A program made the translations under genes and the position numbers. Below are positions 1 to 5,677 of a stretch of 11,966 nt of DNA, in pieces. The DNA lies in contig WHTL01000098.1 in NCBI GenBank assembly GCA_009377735.1, positions 1 to 11,966 of the forward strand, in the 5' to 3' direction. The DNA is from Acidimicrobiia bacterium (GTDB lineage: Bacteria > Actinomycetota > Acidimicrobiia > Spongiisociales > ZC4RG35). The number at the start of each line of letters is the position of its first letter. Positions within the stretch are counted from its first letter, which is position 1. The notes beneath the pieces were generated by a model, which saw only the letters and a program-made list of their open reading frames with translations, was not told the origin of the DNA and made no database searches.

Positions 1-308
1 ACCTACCCGACAATGACGAGTTCTGTCCCAACGACGACGTGAGACGTGACGAAATGGCATCGTTCCTGGCGCGGGCGCTGGATCTTCCCACCCCGAAGCC
101 GCCACCGCCCACAACCACATCGACGAGCAGTACGACCTCGACGACTCGACCGCCCAGTTGTGACCCGTCCTACCCTGATGTCTGTATTCCGCCACCGCCG
201 CCGGATCTCAACTGTGACGACATTGAGCACCGGAAGTTCAGAGTCCTACCTCCAGACCCTCATCAATTCGACCGTGACGGGAACGGCTTCGGCTGCGAGT
301 CCGACTAG
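1..308 (+). CDS. 3' end of a secreted SLH-like / Excalibur-domain surface protein (5' partial)
   Basis: The reading frame is open from the window edge (first full codon at base 3) and stops at TAG 306-308, so the true start lies upstream. The first visible residues (FCPNDDVRRDEMASFLARAL) resemble the end of the SLH-like repeats found in many actinobacterial exported proteins. A low-complexity Pro/Thr/Ser linker follows, typical of an extracellular spacer. The tail has four cysteines, a run of prolines (CIPPPPPDLNC) and ends with DRDGNGFGCE, which fits the Excalibur Ca-binding pattern (D-x-D-G-x-G then C-E). The cysteines could form two disulphides outside the cell. No catalytic domain is visible in this part. 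In related proteins such tails follow nucleases, peptidases or plain surface proteins, so the main activity cannot be named. The GTG at 39 is internal and is not the start. Confidence 0.75.
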   Translation, partial: LPDNDEFCPNDDVRRDEMASFLARALDLPTPKPPPPTTTSTSSTTSTTRPPSCDPSYPDVCIPPPPPDLNCDDIEHRKFRVLPPDPHQFDRDGNGFGCESD

Positions 309-459
309 AGGACGGTGTTGAATCCGGGATTGGAGTCTGATCCTCACCATCCGACTCCGCATCAAGGCGCCATCGCGGGCCGCTTCGTCGTGAAGGGGTT
401 CAGCCCTCCCCGGCTTTGGTCCCTTGAGCAAACCATTTCCTCCGGAGCCACCTGGTTGC

Positions 460-465
460 CATAAT
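460..465 (+). promoter_or_regulatory. -10-like hexamer CATAAT, possible leaderless promoter
   Basis: CATAAT matches the sigma-70-type TATAAT consensus at 5 of 6 bases and ends 6 bases before the ATG at 472. Transcription starting about 7 bases downstream would begin at that ATG and give a leaderless mRNA. There is no Shine-Dalgarno sequence close to the ATG. The -35 match is poor (TTTCCT at 436-441, 18-bp spacing). This supports 472 as the start over the upstream TTG at 424. It is inference from position and sequence only. Confidence 0.4.
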
Positions 466-471
466 CGAGTC

Positions 472-2553
472 ATGGCCGACATCGAGATGCGTCAAACCCT
501 CAACGAGGACGGGGAACTCGTTGGTGACGACCCCGGTTTGGACACCGAACTCCTAAAGCGTCTCTATCGCACCATGGTTCTCACCCGTGCCCTGGACCGT
601 CGAATGCTCGCCCTACAAAGACAGGGACGAATTGGGACGTATCCGATGCTGGAAGGCCAGGAGGCCGTCCAGGTCGGATCCGCGCTGGCGCTCCGAGCGG
701 ACGACTTCATCTTTCCCTCTTATAGGGAGCATGGTGTCCAGATCGCCCGGGGGCTGCCGTTGGAAGTCCTCATGGCGTACTGGAGGGGCCGACCCAACAG
801 CGACTGGGACGTCCTCAAGTATCGACAAGGGATCGTCACAGTGCCCATAGCCAGCCAGATTCCCCATGCCGTCGGCTACGCCTATGGGGCGCGGCTGCTT
901 GACGAGCCGGCGGTGAGCATCGTCTATTTCGGAGACGGTGCAACATCGGAGAGCGATTTTCACGCCGGGATGAACTTCGCCGGGGTGTGGAAGACCCCCA
1001 CTGTGTTCCTCTGCTCCAACAATCACTACGCCATTTCAGTTCCGTACCACAAGCAGACGGCCTCCGAGACGGTGGCGCAGAAGGCAATCGCATACGGGAT
1101 GGAGTCGATACGGGTGGATGGAATGGATCCCATCGCGATGTATCTGGCCACCACCGAGTCATTGGAAAGGGCGCGCAGTGGTGGTGGCCCGACCCTGATC
1201 GAGGCTGTGACCTATCGATACGGCGCCCACGCCACTGCCGACGATGCTCGCCTCTACCGAGACGAGGACGAGGAGGAGCAGTGGCGGACCAAGGATCCCA
1301 TCCCGCGGATGGAGCGGTATCTGAACTCTCGTGATCTGCTCGATATGGATGGCGCGGAGAAGATCCGTGCCGAGATTGGGACCGAGGTCGATGCCGCCAT
1401 CGAGGCGGTGGAGAGGGCGCCGCTACCGGGACGGGATGACGCCATACGCAATGCCTTCTCCCGTATCCCCCACCACGTTGTGGACCAACTCCATGACTTC
1501 CAGGCTGCCAAGGGCGAGAGCCCGACGGTGTTCAGCGCCGACGAGACGTGGGAGATCGGCAATGATCAAATCCCCAGCGGAGAGACCACAGAGATGACGA
1601 TGGCGGATGCCATCAACACCACCCTCCATGAGGCCATGGGCGACGATCCGTCGGTGCTCGTACTGGGTGAGGACATCGGCCAGGCGGGTGGTGTCTTCCG
1701 CATCACCAACGGCCTAATCGAGAAGTTCGGTGAGGACCGGGTTATCGATACACCTCTAAATGAGTCGGGAATCGTGGGAACGGCGGTGGGGATGGCAATG
1801 GCCGGTCTCCGCCCCATCGCAGAGATACAGTTCGACGGCTTTGTCTACCCCGCCTTCGACCAGATCGTCTCCCACCTCGGTCGGATGCGTTATCGAACCA
1901 GGGGCTATGTGACCCTACCGGTGGTGGTGCGGTGGCCCAACGGTGCTGGCATCGGCGCCCACGAACACCACTGTGACTCGCCGGAAGCGTACTTCGCCCA
2001 TGCCCCTGGCATCGTCGTCATCTGCCCCAGCACCCCTACCGACGCCAAGGGTCTGCTCACGGCCGCCATCTTGAGCGACGACCCCGTCGTTTTCCTGGAG
2101 CCGAAGGTGCTCTATCGAGCTTTCCGAGAGGAAGTGCCCACCGACAAGTACACGATCCCGATCGGCTCGGCCCGGATCCGCACCGAAGGCGACGATCTCA
2201 CCCTGGTGACGTACGGAGGCATGGTCCCGGTCTGTCTCAGGGCGGCAAAGGCATCCGACGCCTCGATCGAGGTGATCGACCTACGTACCCTTTTTCCCTG
2301 GGACCGGGAGACTGTGATTTCGTCGGTCGAGAAGACGGGTCGATTGCTGGTCGTCCAGGAGCCACAAGGCACCGCCAGTATCTCCTCCGACGTCGCAGCC
2401 GTCGTCGCCCAGGAGGCGATGTACTCCTTGGAGTGCCCTATTCAGCGGGTCACGGGCTTCGATTCCCCCTGGCCCCAGTTCGCCATCGAGGGACACGCCC
2501 TCATCGATGACGAGCGGGTGTCCTCTGCCATCGCCAGCACTCTCGTCGGCTGA
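472..2553 (+). CDS. Fused E1-alpha/E1-beta 2-oxoacid dehydrogenase (pyruvate or branched-chain type)
   Basis: This is the thiamine-diphosphate decarboxylase (E1) of a 2-oxoacid dehydrogenase complex: it decarboxylates a 2-oxoacid and passes the acyl group to lipoyl-E2. Counting from ATG 472 the protein has 693 residues. The alpha half (about 1-365) has the thiamine-diphosphate/Mg motif from GDG (154-156) to NN (183-184) and the loop YRYGAHATADD followed by YR, as in PdhA/BCDH alpha chains. The beta half starts near residue 374 (MTMADAINTTL) and has NESG with a Glu near 431, FDQI, and GAHEHHCDSPEAYF. The two chains are normally separate polypeptides of about 350 and 330 residues; here they are one frame with no stop between. 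TTG 424 would add 16 residues of unconvincing sequence, so I prefer ATG 472. No E2 or E3 gene lies nearby. Substrate (pyruvate, branched-chain or other) cannot be decided. Confidence 0.93.
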   Translation: MADIEMRQTLNEDGELVGDDPGLDTELLKRLYRTMVLTRALDRRMLALQRQGRIGTYPMLEGQEAVQVGSALALRADDFIFPSYREHGVQIARGLPLEVLMAYWRGRPNSDWDVLKYRQGIVTVPIASQIPHAVGYAYGARLLDEPAVSIVYFGDGATSESDFHAGMNFAGVWKTPTVFLCSNNHYAISVPYHKQTASETVAQKAIAYGMESIRVDGMDPIAMYLATTESLERARSGGGPTLIEAVTYRYGAHATADDARLYRDEDEEEQWRTKDPIPRMERYLNSRDLLDMDGAEKIRAEIGTEVDAAIEAVERAPLPGRDDAIRNAFSRIPHHVVDQLHDFQAAKGESPTVFSADETWEIGNDQIPSGETTEMTMADAINTTLHEAMGDDPSVLVLGEDIGQAGGVFRITNGLIEKFGEDRVIDTPLNESGIVGTAVGMAMAGLRPIAEIQFDGFVYPAFDQIVSHLGRMRYRTRGYVTLPVVVRWPNGAGIGAHEHHCDSPEAYFAHAPGIVVICPSTPTDAKGLLTAAILSDDPVVFLEPKVLYRAFREEVPTDKYTIPIGSARIRTEGDDLTLVTYGGMVPVCLRAAKASDASIEVIDLRTLFPWDRETVISSVEKTGRLLVVQEPQGTASISSDVAAVVAQEAMYSLECPIQRVTGFDSPWPQFAIEGHALIDDERVSSAIASTLVG

Positions 2554-2563
2554 CGGTACCGGG

Positions 2564-2569
2564 TAGGGT
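2564..2569 (+). promoter_or_regulatory. Weak -10-like hexamer TAGGGT before the hydrolase gene
   Basis: TAGGGT fits the loose actinobacterial TANNNT pattern and lies 11 bases before ATG 2581, in the 27-bp gap after the E1 fusion stop. If used, it would give a very short or absent leader. No clear -35 is seen. Read-through from the E1 gene is equally possible. Confidence 0.2.
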
Positions 2570-2580
2570 TCAGCCGACCC

Positions 2581-3321
2581 ATGGAAGTTTCACCGTTGCC
2601 CGCCCAGGAAATACGTCTCGAAGGAGCCAATGACGAGGCGGTGGTGCTGGTACACGGCTGGACTGGACATCCGCTCCATTGGCGACCCATCGCCACCACC
2701 CTCAACGAGGCCGGATACACGGTGGTCGCCCCGCTCATCGCAGGACATGGCACGACCGTCGAGAAGTTCGATACCTCCACCGCATCGGAATGGATCGAAT
2801 CTGTGGAGCGCTCGATCTCTACGGTCGCCGACCGCCGTCGCATCCATCTGGCGGGTCTGTCCATGGGTGGGGCAATCTCCATACTGTTAGCCGGACCGAC
2901 GGCGGCGTCCACCATCACCACCATCAACACCCCAGTGTTGGTTCGCAATCCCCGTATCTACACCGCTCCCGTCCTCGGCTTGTTTCGAGACCGCGTGTCC
3001 TTTGAGCCCAGTTCCCCGCCGGACCCCGGGTTCCCCACCGTGTGGGAGGGTTACGAGAGTGTCGACATACATTCGGTGAACAGACTCCTCGCCATCACCG
3101 TCCGTGCCTATCGTGCCGCCCGACGTCTCCGACGTCCCTCTTTGGTCATCCAATCCCGGACGGATCTCACCGTCCACCCCCGAAGCGGACCGCTCCTCGC
3201 CTCCGCCCTCGGGGCTCGCCTGGTGTGGCTCGACGACGCCTCCCACAACGCCATCATCGACACCTCCCGGCTCCAGATTGCGGAGCTCATCCTGGAGCGC
3301 ATCACCACTACTGACCAGTAA
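2581..3321 (+). CDS. Alpha/beta-hydrolase, carboxylesterase / monoacylglycerol lipase type
   Basis: A 246-residue serine hydrolase, the usual size for single-domain carboxylesterases of the Est30/thermostable monoacylglycerol lipase kind. The strand and oxyanion motif LVHGWTGHP sits at residues 23-31. The nucleophile elbow GLSMGG puts the catalytic Ser at 94. The acid is likely Asp195 (SRTDLTVHP) and the base His222 (DDASHNAII). No signal peptide or membrane segment is visible, so it is likely cytoplasmic. It starts 27 bp after the E1 fusion and ends 48 bp before the Nudix gene, so the three may be co-transcribed, but their functions do not make one pathway. ATG 2581 has no Shine-Dalgarno upstream. 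The substrate is unknown; a short-chain acyl or monoglyceride ester is a family-based guess. Confidence 0.88.
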   Translation: MEVSPLPAQEIRLEGANDEAVVLVHGWTGHPLHWRPIATTLNEAGYTVVAPLIAGHGTTVEKFDTSTASEWIESVERSISTVADRRRIHLAGLSMGGAISILLAGPTAASTITTINTPVLVRNPRIYTAPVLGLFRDRVSFEPSSPPDPGFPTVWEGYESVDIHSVNRLLAITVRAYRAARRLRRPSLVIQSRTDLTVHPRSGPLLASALGARLVWLDDASHNAIIDTSRLQIAELILERITTTDQ

Positions 3322-3324
3322 CCC

Positions 3325-3330
3325 TATAGT
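3325..3330 (+). promoter_or_regulatory. -10-like hexamer TATAGT before the Nudix/phosphatase gene
   Basis: TATAGT matches TATAAT at 5 of 6 bases and lies just after the hydrolase stop codon. A start about 7 bases downstream would give a leader of about 33 bases before ATG 3370. That leader is pyrimidine-rich with no Shine-Dalgarno. It suggests this gene may have its own promoter. No good -35 is seen. Confidence 0.35.
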
Positions 3331-3369
3331 TTCATCAGTCTCCTCCCCGTCCGAACAGATGATCCCCGC

Positions 3370-4275
3370 ATGAGCGCCAGCCCCACCGAGACCATCTCCG
3401 CATCCGGCGGGGTTGTCGTCCGTTTCGTTTCCGGTGGAAGCGAGGTGCTCATCGTTCACAGACCCTCCTACGACGACTGGTCGTTTCCCAAGGGCAAGGA
3501 GGACCCTGGTGAGATACCACCGGAGACTGCCGTCCGTGAGGTGGAAGAGGAAACCGGTCTCCGTACCCGCATCGTCGGTGAGCTCGGCAGCACCGAGTAT
3601 GAGGTGTCCAGAGGCAACAAGAAGGTCCACTGGTTCGTGATGAGACCAGTGGCCGGTGGGACGCGGTTCTCTCCAAACGACGAGGTCGACCAGACCCGCT
3701 GGGTTTCACCGGAGGGTGCGGGCCATCTCCTCACCTACAACGCCGACCGAGAGCTCCTGAAGCGAACCCCCCTCGAAGCCCATCGCCGGAACGGCACGCT
3801 TTATGTGGTCCGTCATGCACACGCCATAAAGCGCAAGGATTGGAATGGCGAAGACCATCTACGTCCGCTCACCCCCAAAGGTGTATCGGAGTCCATAGGT
3901 ATCGCCAACCTCCTTGAGACCGCCCAGGTGGAGAGGATCGTGTCCAGCCCGGCGCTGCGCTGTGTCCAGAGCGTTGAGCCGCTCGCCGAAAGGACAGGGG
4001 TGGCGATAGAGGCGAACCAGGCATTGGCCGAGAATGTTCGCCCTGAAACGACCGCCACCTTGGTGAAGGAGTTGGCCGGCAGTAACGCCGTCGTTTGCAC
4101 CCATGGTGACCTAATGCCGCTAATCGTGGAGGATCTGGTGGTTGGCGATCACACCGTCGATGGGACCTCCTCGTGGCCCAAGGGATCTACCTGGACGATC
4201 ACGGTGGACGCGGGACGTCTCGTCTCGTCCTCGTATCTGGGACCGCCAAAGGGATCCGGACCGGGTGTGCCGTAA
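3370..4275 (+). CDS. mutT1: MutT1-like Nudix hydrolase fused to histidine phosphatase
   Basis: A 301-residue two-domain protein with the layout of mycobacterial MutT1, which hydrolyses 8-oxo-(d)GTP and related nucleotides and so cleans the nucleotide pool. The Nudix domain (about 10-135) has a complete Nudix box at residues 42-64: Gly42, Glu48, then REVEEETGL at 56-64. The C-terminal histidine-phosphatase domain (about 143-285) has RHAHA at 148-152 with His149 as the phospho-acceptor, SSPALRC at 192-198, and a second His245 in THGDL. All key residues of both domains are present. The protein ends with SSSYLGPPK and a short Gly/Pro tail; a copy of that end occurs 325 bp downstream. ATG 3370 is chosen because the Nudix fold begins within 15 residues of it. 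By homology the substrate could also be diadenosine polyphosphate or another nucleotide. Confidence 0.88.
   Translation: MSASPTETISASGGVVVRFVSGGSEVLIVHRPSYDDWSFPKGKEDPGEIPPETAVREVEEETGLRTRIVGELGSTEYEVSRGNKKVHWFVMRPVAGGTRFSPNDEVDQTRWVSPEGAGHLLTYNADRELLKRTPLEAHRRNGTLYVVRHAHAIKRKDWNGEDHLRPLTPKGVSESIGIANLLETAQVERIVSSPALRCVQSVEPLAERTGVAIEANQALAENVRPETTATLVKELAGSNAVVCTHGDLMPLIVEDLVVGDHTVDGTSSWPKGSTWTITVDAGRLVSSSYLGPPKGSGPGVP
4222..4251 (+). repeat. Copy A of a 10-codon repeat, inside the MutT1-like 3' end
   Basis: These 30 bases encode VSSSYLGPPK in the frame of the Nudix/phosphatase gene. They match 4547-4576 at 24 of 30 positions, in the same orientation, offset 325 bp. The exact shared stretch is 16 bases (4220-4235 and 4545-4560). 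In the last six codons every third base differs and every first and second base agrees. Confidence 0.7.
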
Positions 4276-4517
4276 CAGAGACGATCGTTGACTCCCAGAC
4301 GTCGCCAGTATGTGCAGATGCCGTGGTGGTGGGTGGGAAACAATGTCCCGCGGCAAGCCATCGATGGGCAAAACCGCGACCGAGTAAGACATCAAGGCAC
4401 GACCTTACCGAACCCCGAAGATCCCCGACACACGACAGGCAGAAACCAGGTCTCGGAGGTTGAGGTCGGACGGCCCCGACCACGCGATCTGAGATGGTGG
4501 AGGCGGCCGTTGGGGGT

Positions 4518-4538
4518 CTGGGGGACGGAGTCCCCCAG
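4518..4538. terminator. Perfect 9-bp GC hairpin without a U-run
   Basis: CTGGGGGAC (4518-4526), loop GGA (4527-4529), then GTCCCCCAG (4530-4538), a perfect inverted repeat. It lies between convergent genes, where a hairpin active in both directions could end transcripts. Neither side has a T-run, so it is not a classical intrinsic terminator. It may instead be a dispersed repetitive element. It ends one to two bases before the frame containing the copied MutT1-like tail. Confidence 0.4.
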
Positions 4539-4546
4539 AAGCTATC

Positions 4547-4576
4547 GTCTCGTCCTCGTACCTAGGCCCACCGAAA
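4547..4576 (+). repeat. Copy B of the 10-codon repeat, outside any gene
   Basis: In one + frame, bases 4538-4582 read EAIVSSSYLGPPKP then stop TGA (4580-4582), against GRLVSSSYLGPPKGSG in the upstream gene. The ten shared residues are identical. Six codons differ, all at the third base. Homology does not clearly extend upstream of about 4544 or downstream of 4576. The open frame reaches back only to a TGA at 4490-4492, so this is not a full gene. Confidence 0.65.
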
Positions 4577-4639
4577 CCCTGAGGTCGGTCGACGGCAAGG
4601 TCTGAACTTAGGGCCGGCAACGTCGCTCAGCGGGCGTGG

Positions 4640-4652
4640 GAACCCTGGGTTC
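4640..4652. repeat. 13-bp palindrome GAACCC-T-GGGTTC
   Basis: A perfect inverted repeat with 6-base arms around one base, 24 bp past the stop of the - strand nucleotidyltransferase gene. As a protein site it would be a compact dyad; as an RNA hairpin its loop is small and no T-run follows on either strand. Function unknown. Confidence 0.3.
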
Positions 4653-4675
4653 GCAGCGTGGGTGGCCCCCAGAGA

Positions 4676-5104
4676 TTACAGCGCCTCGGCGATGGACAGA
4701 CGGTCTGATCCGATGATGCGGTAGATCCTTATCCACACCGCCAATGGTGACAATGGAATCTCGACGTCGTCGACGATGACCAGATCCGGGTCACCTAGGG
4801 GGATGACCCAGGGTTCGGCGCCATCACGAAGAACCGCCCCACCCAGCGCCTCGACAGAATCCCAGCGATATCTCCAACTTGTCAGCCACGGACCCGCGTG
4901 GCTGGTATCCAGATGCCCATCGGGTATCAGATCCCGGATGGCCCCGAGACTCTCTTCGGGGACCAACAGATCCAGATCCCCCGGCTCCACATCGGCGCCA
5001 CGGAGAAGAAGGGCACCACTCCCACCCACTTCAACGGGTATGCCCCGGTCAACCATGGGAGGAACCACGGCGCCGACCAGACGTCGGAAGGGCTTCGACT
5101 TCAT
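4676..5104 (-). CDS. Small nucleotidyltransferase-fold protein
   Basis: A 142-residue protein with the core of the polymerase-beta-type nucleotidyltransferase fold: GGSGALLLRG at residues 27-36, then GDLDLLV with the metal-binding pair Asp43 and Asp45. The ending (IPLSPLAVWIRIYRIIG, then SIAEAL) has the place and shape of the closing helix of small stand-alone family members, which usually carry Lys...Arg-x-x-Asp there; here that pattern is weakened. Such proteins include MNT-type antitoxins, AbiEii-like toxins and uncharacterised enzymes. No toxin or HEPN partner is adjacent. Its ATG overlaps the stop of the upstream UPF0316 gene (ATGA at 5104-5101), so the two are very likely translated together. 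No Shine-Dalgarno is seen. Fold assignment is fairly safe, but activity and substrate are unknown. Confidence 0.75.
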   Translation of the reverse strand: MKSKPFRRLVGAVVPPMVDRGIPVEVGGSGALLLRGADVEPGDLDLLVPEESLGAIRDLIPDGHLDTSHAGPWLTSWRYRWDSVEALGGAVLRDGAEPWVIPLGDPDLVIVDDVEIPLSPLAVWIRIYRIIGSDRLSIAEAL

Positions 5105-5640
5105 TTACGCAACGCAGTAGCCGCACGGTGCCAGTTGTCCGAGCCGTTCGCCAAGGTGGAGTCCTCGACCATGACGAATGCATTCGGGTTGACCTCCCTC
5201 ACCATCGCCATGACCGAAGGAACCTCCTTGCGGGGCACGAAGGTGAAAGATATCCTCACCTCGCCGTCGCGGCCCTCGCCGTTCATAACGGTCACCGGGT
5301 AGCCTTCCTCGTGGAGACGGGGATATGTCTGGGGCGAGTCGACCGGTGAAACGATGCGCACCAGACGGTTACCGAGGCCGATCTTCTGTTCGACCATTCC
5401 CCCCAGCATGGTTCCGGCCGCATAACCACCGGCGTAGGCAAGGATCTTCCAGGGGGAGTCGAGATTGTTCAGGACGAGGATGGCGGCGACGGTCCAGACG
5501 AGTGACTCGAAGAAGGCGGTGGCCCCGGCGAGACGGGTGCGGCCCTGAACCAAGAAGACGATGCGAAGCGTCCCCATCGAGACGTCAACAAGACGCAGGG
5601 CAAAGATGGCAACGACTACTAGAAACAAGGGCACGTTCAA
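5101..5640 (-). CDS. UPF0316 family membrane protein (DUF5698 + DUF2179)
   Basis: A 179-residue protein of the UPF0316 family. The N-terminal half holds about three hydrophobic segments (residues 3-20, 38-57 and 64-82) and family-like motifs: RLVDVSMGTLRI, then VLNNLDSPWKILAYAGGYAAG, then a Glu-Gln-Lys motif before GLG. The C-terminal half (about 95-170) is soluble and matches DUF2179, with the typical ending VNPNAFVMVED. The family's biochemical role is not established. The start given is TTG 5640; GTG 5634 would shorten the protein by two residues and sits 6 bases after a -10-like GATAGT (5645-5640, - strand), so a leaderless GTG start is possible. It lies 37 bp after kgd on the same strand and overlaps the next gene by 4 bp, suggesting an operon. 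Confidence 0.85.
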   Translation of the reverse strand: MNVPLFLVVVAIFALRLVDVSMGTLRIVFLVQGRTRLAGATAFFESLVWTVAAILVLNNLDSPWKILAYAGGYAAGTMLGGMVEQKIGLGNRLVRIVSPVDSPQTYPRLHEEGYPVTVMNGEGRDGEVRISFTFVPRKEVPSVMAMVREVNPNAFVMVEDSTLANGSDNWHRAATALRK

Positions 5641-5677
5641 CTATCCAATTGATTGGGGGCGTTAAAAACCGGTCCCT

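Larger units (their letters stand above)
4276..4675. other. 400-bp gap between convergent genes, no convincing gene
   Basis: This stretch separates the + strand Nudix/phosphatase gene from the - strand nucleotidyltransferase gene. Several short frames cross it (for example 4288-4605 + and 4405-4620 -), but their translations are Arg/Pro/Trp-rich with no recognisable domain, and they read like non-coding sequence. It contains a GC hairpin at 4518-4538, the second copy of the MutT1-like tail at 4547-4576, and a 13-bp palindrome at 4640-4652. I looked for a tRNA and for an insertion-sequence end and found neither. It may hold the decayed remnant of a gene. Confidence 0.6.

Noticed and set aside
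46..321. 91-codon + frame overlapping the first gene
   Set aside because: It is a shifted frame of the SLH/Excalibur protein; the other frame has clear domain motifs.
424..471. TTG start adding 16 residues to the E1 fusion
   Set aside because: The extra residues look like non-coding sequence and a -10-like hexamer lies within them, so ATG 472 is preferred.
309..471. Possible terminator between the first gene and the E1 fusion (GGAGTC ... GACTCC)
   Set aside because: The 6-base arms are separated by about 15 bases and no T-run follows, so support is too weak.
2887..3630. 247-codon open frame on the - strand
   Set aside because: It is antisense to the hydrolase and Nudix genes, both of which have complete catalytic motifs. 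Its translation is Gly/Asp-rich with no recognisable fold.
4600..4680. Possible tRNA around GGGTTCGCAGC
   Set aside because: The TTCG resembles a T-loop, but the flanking bases do not pair and no acceptor, D or anticodon arm can be drawn on either strand.
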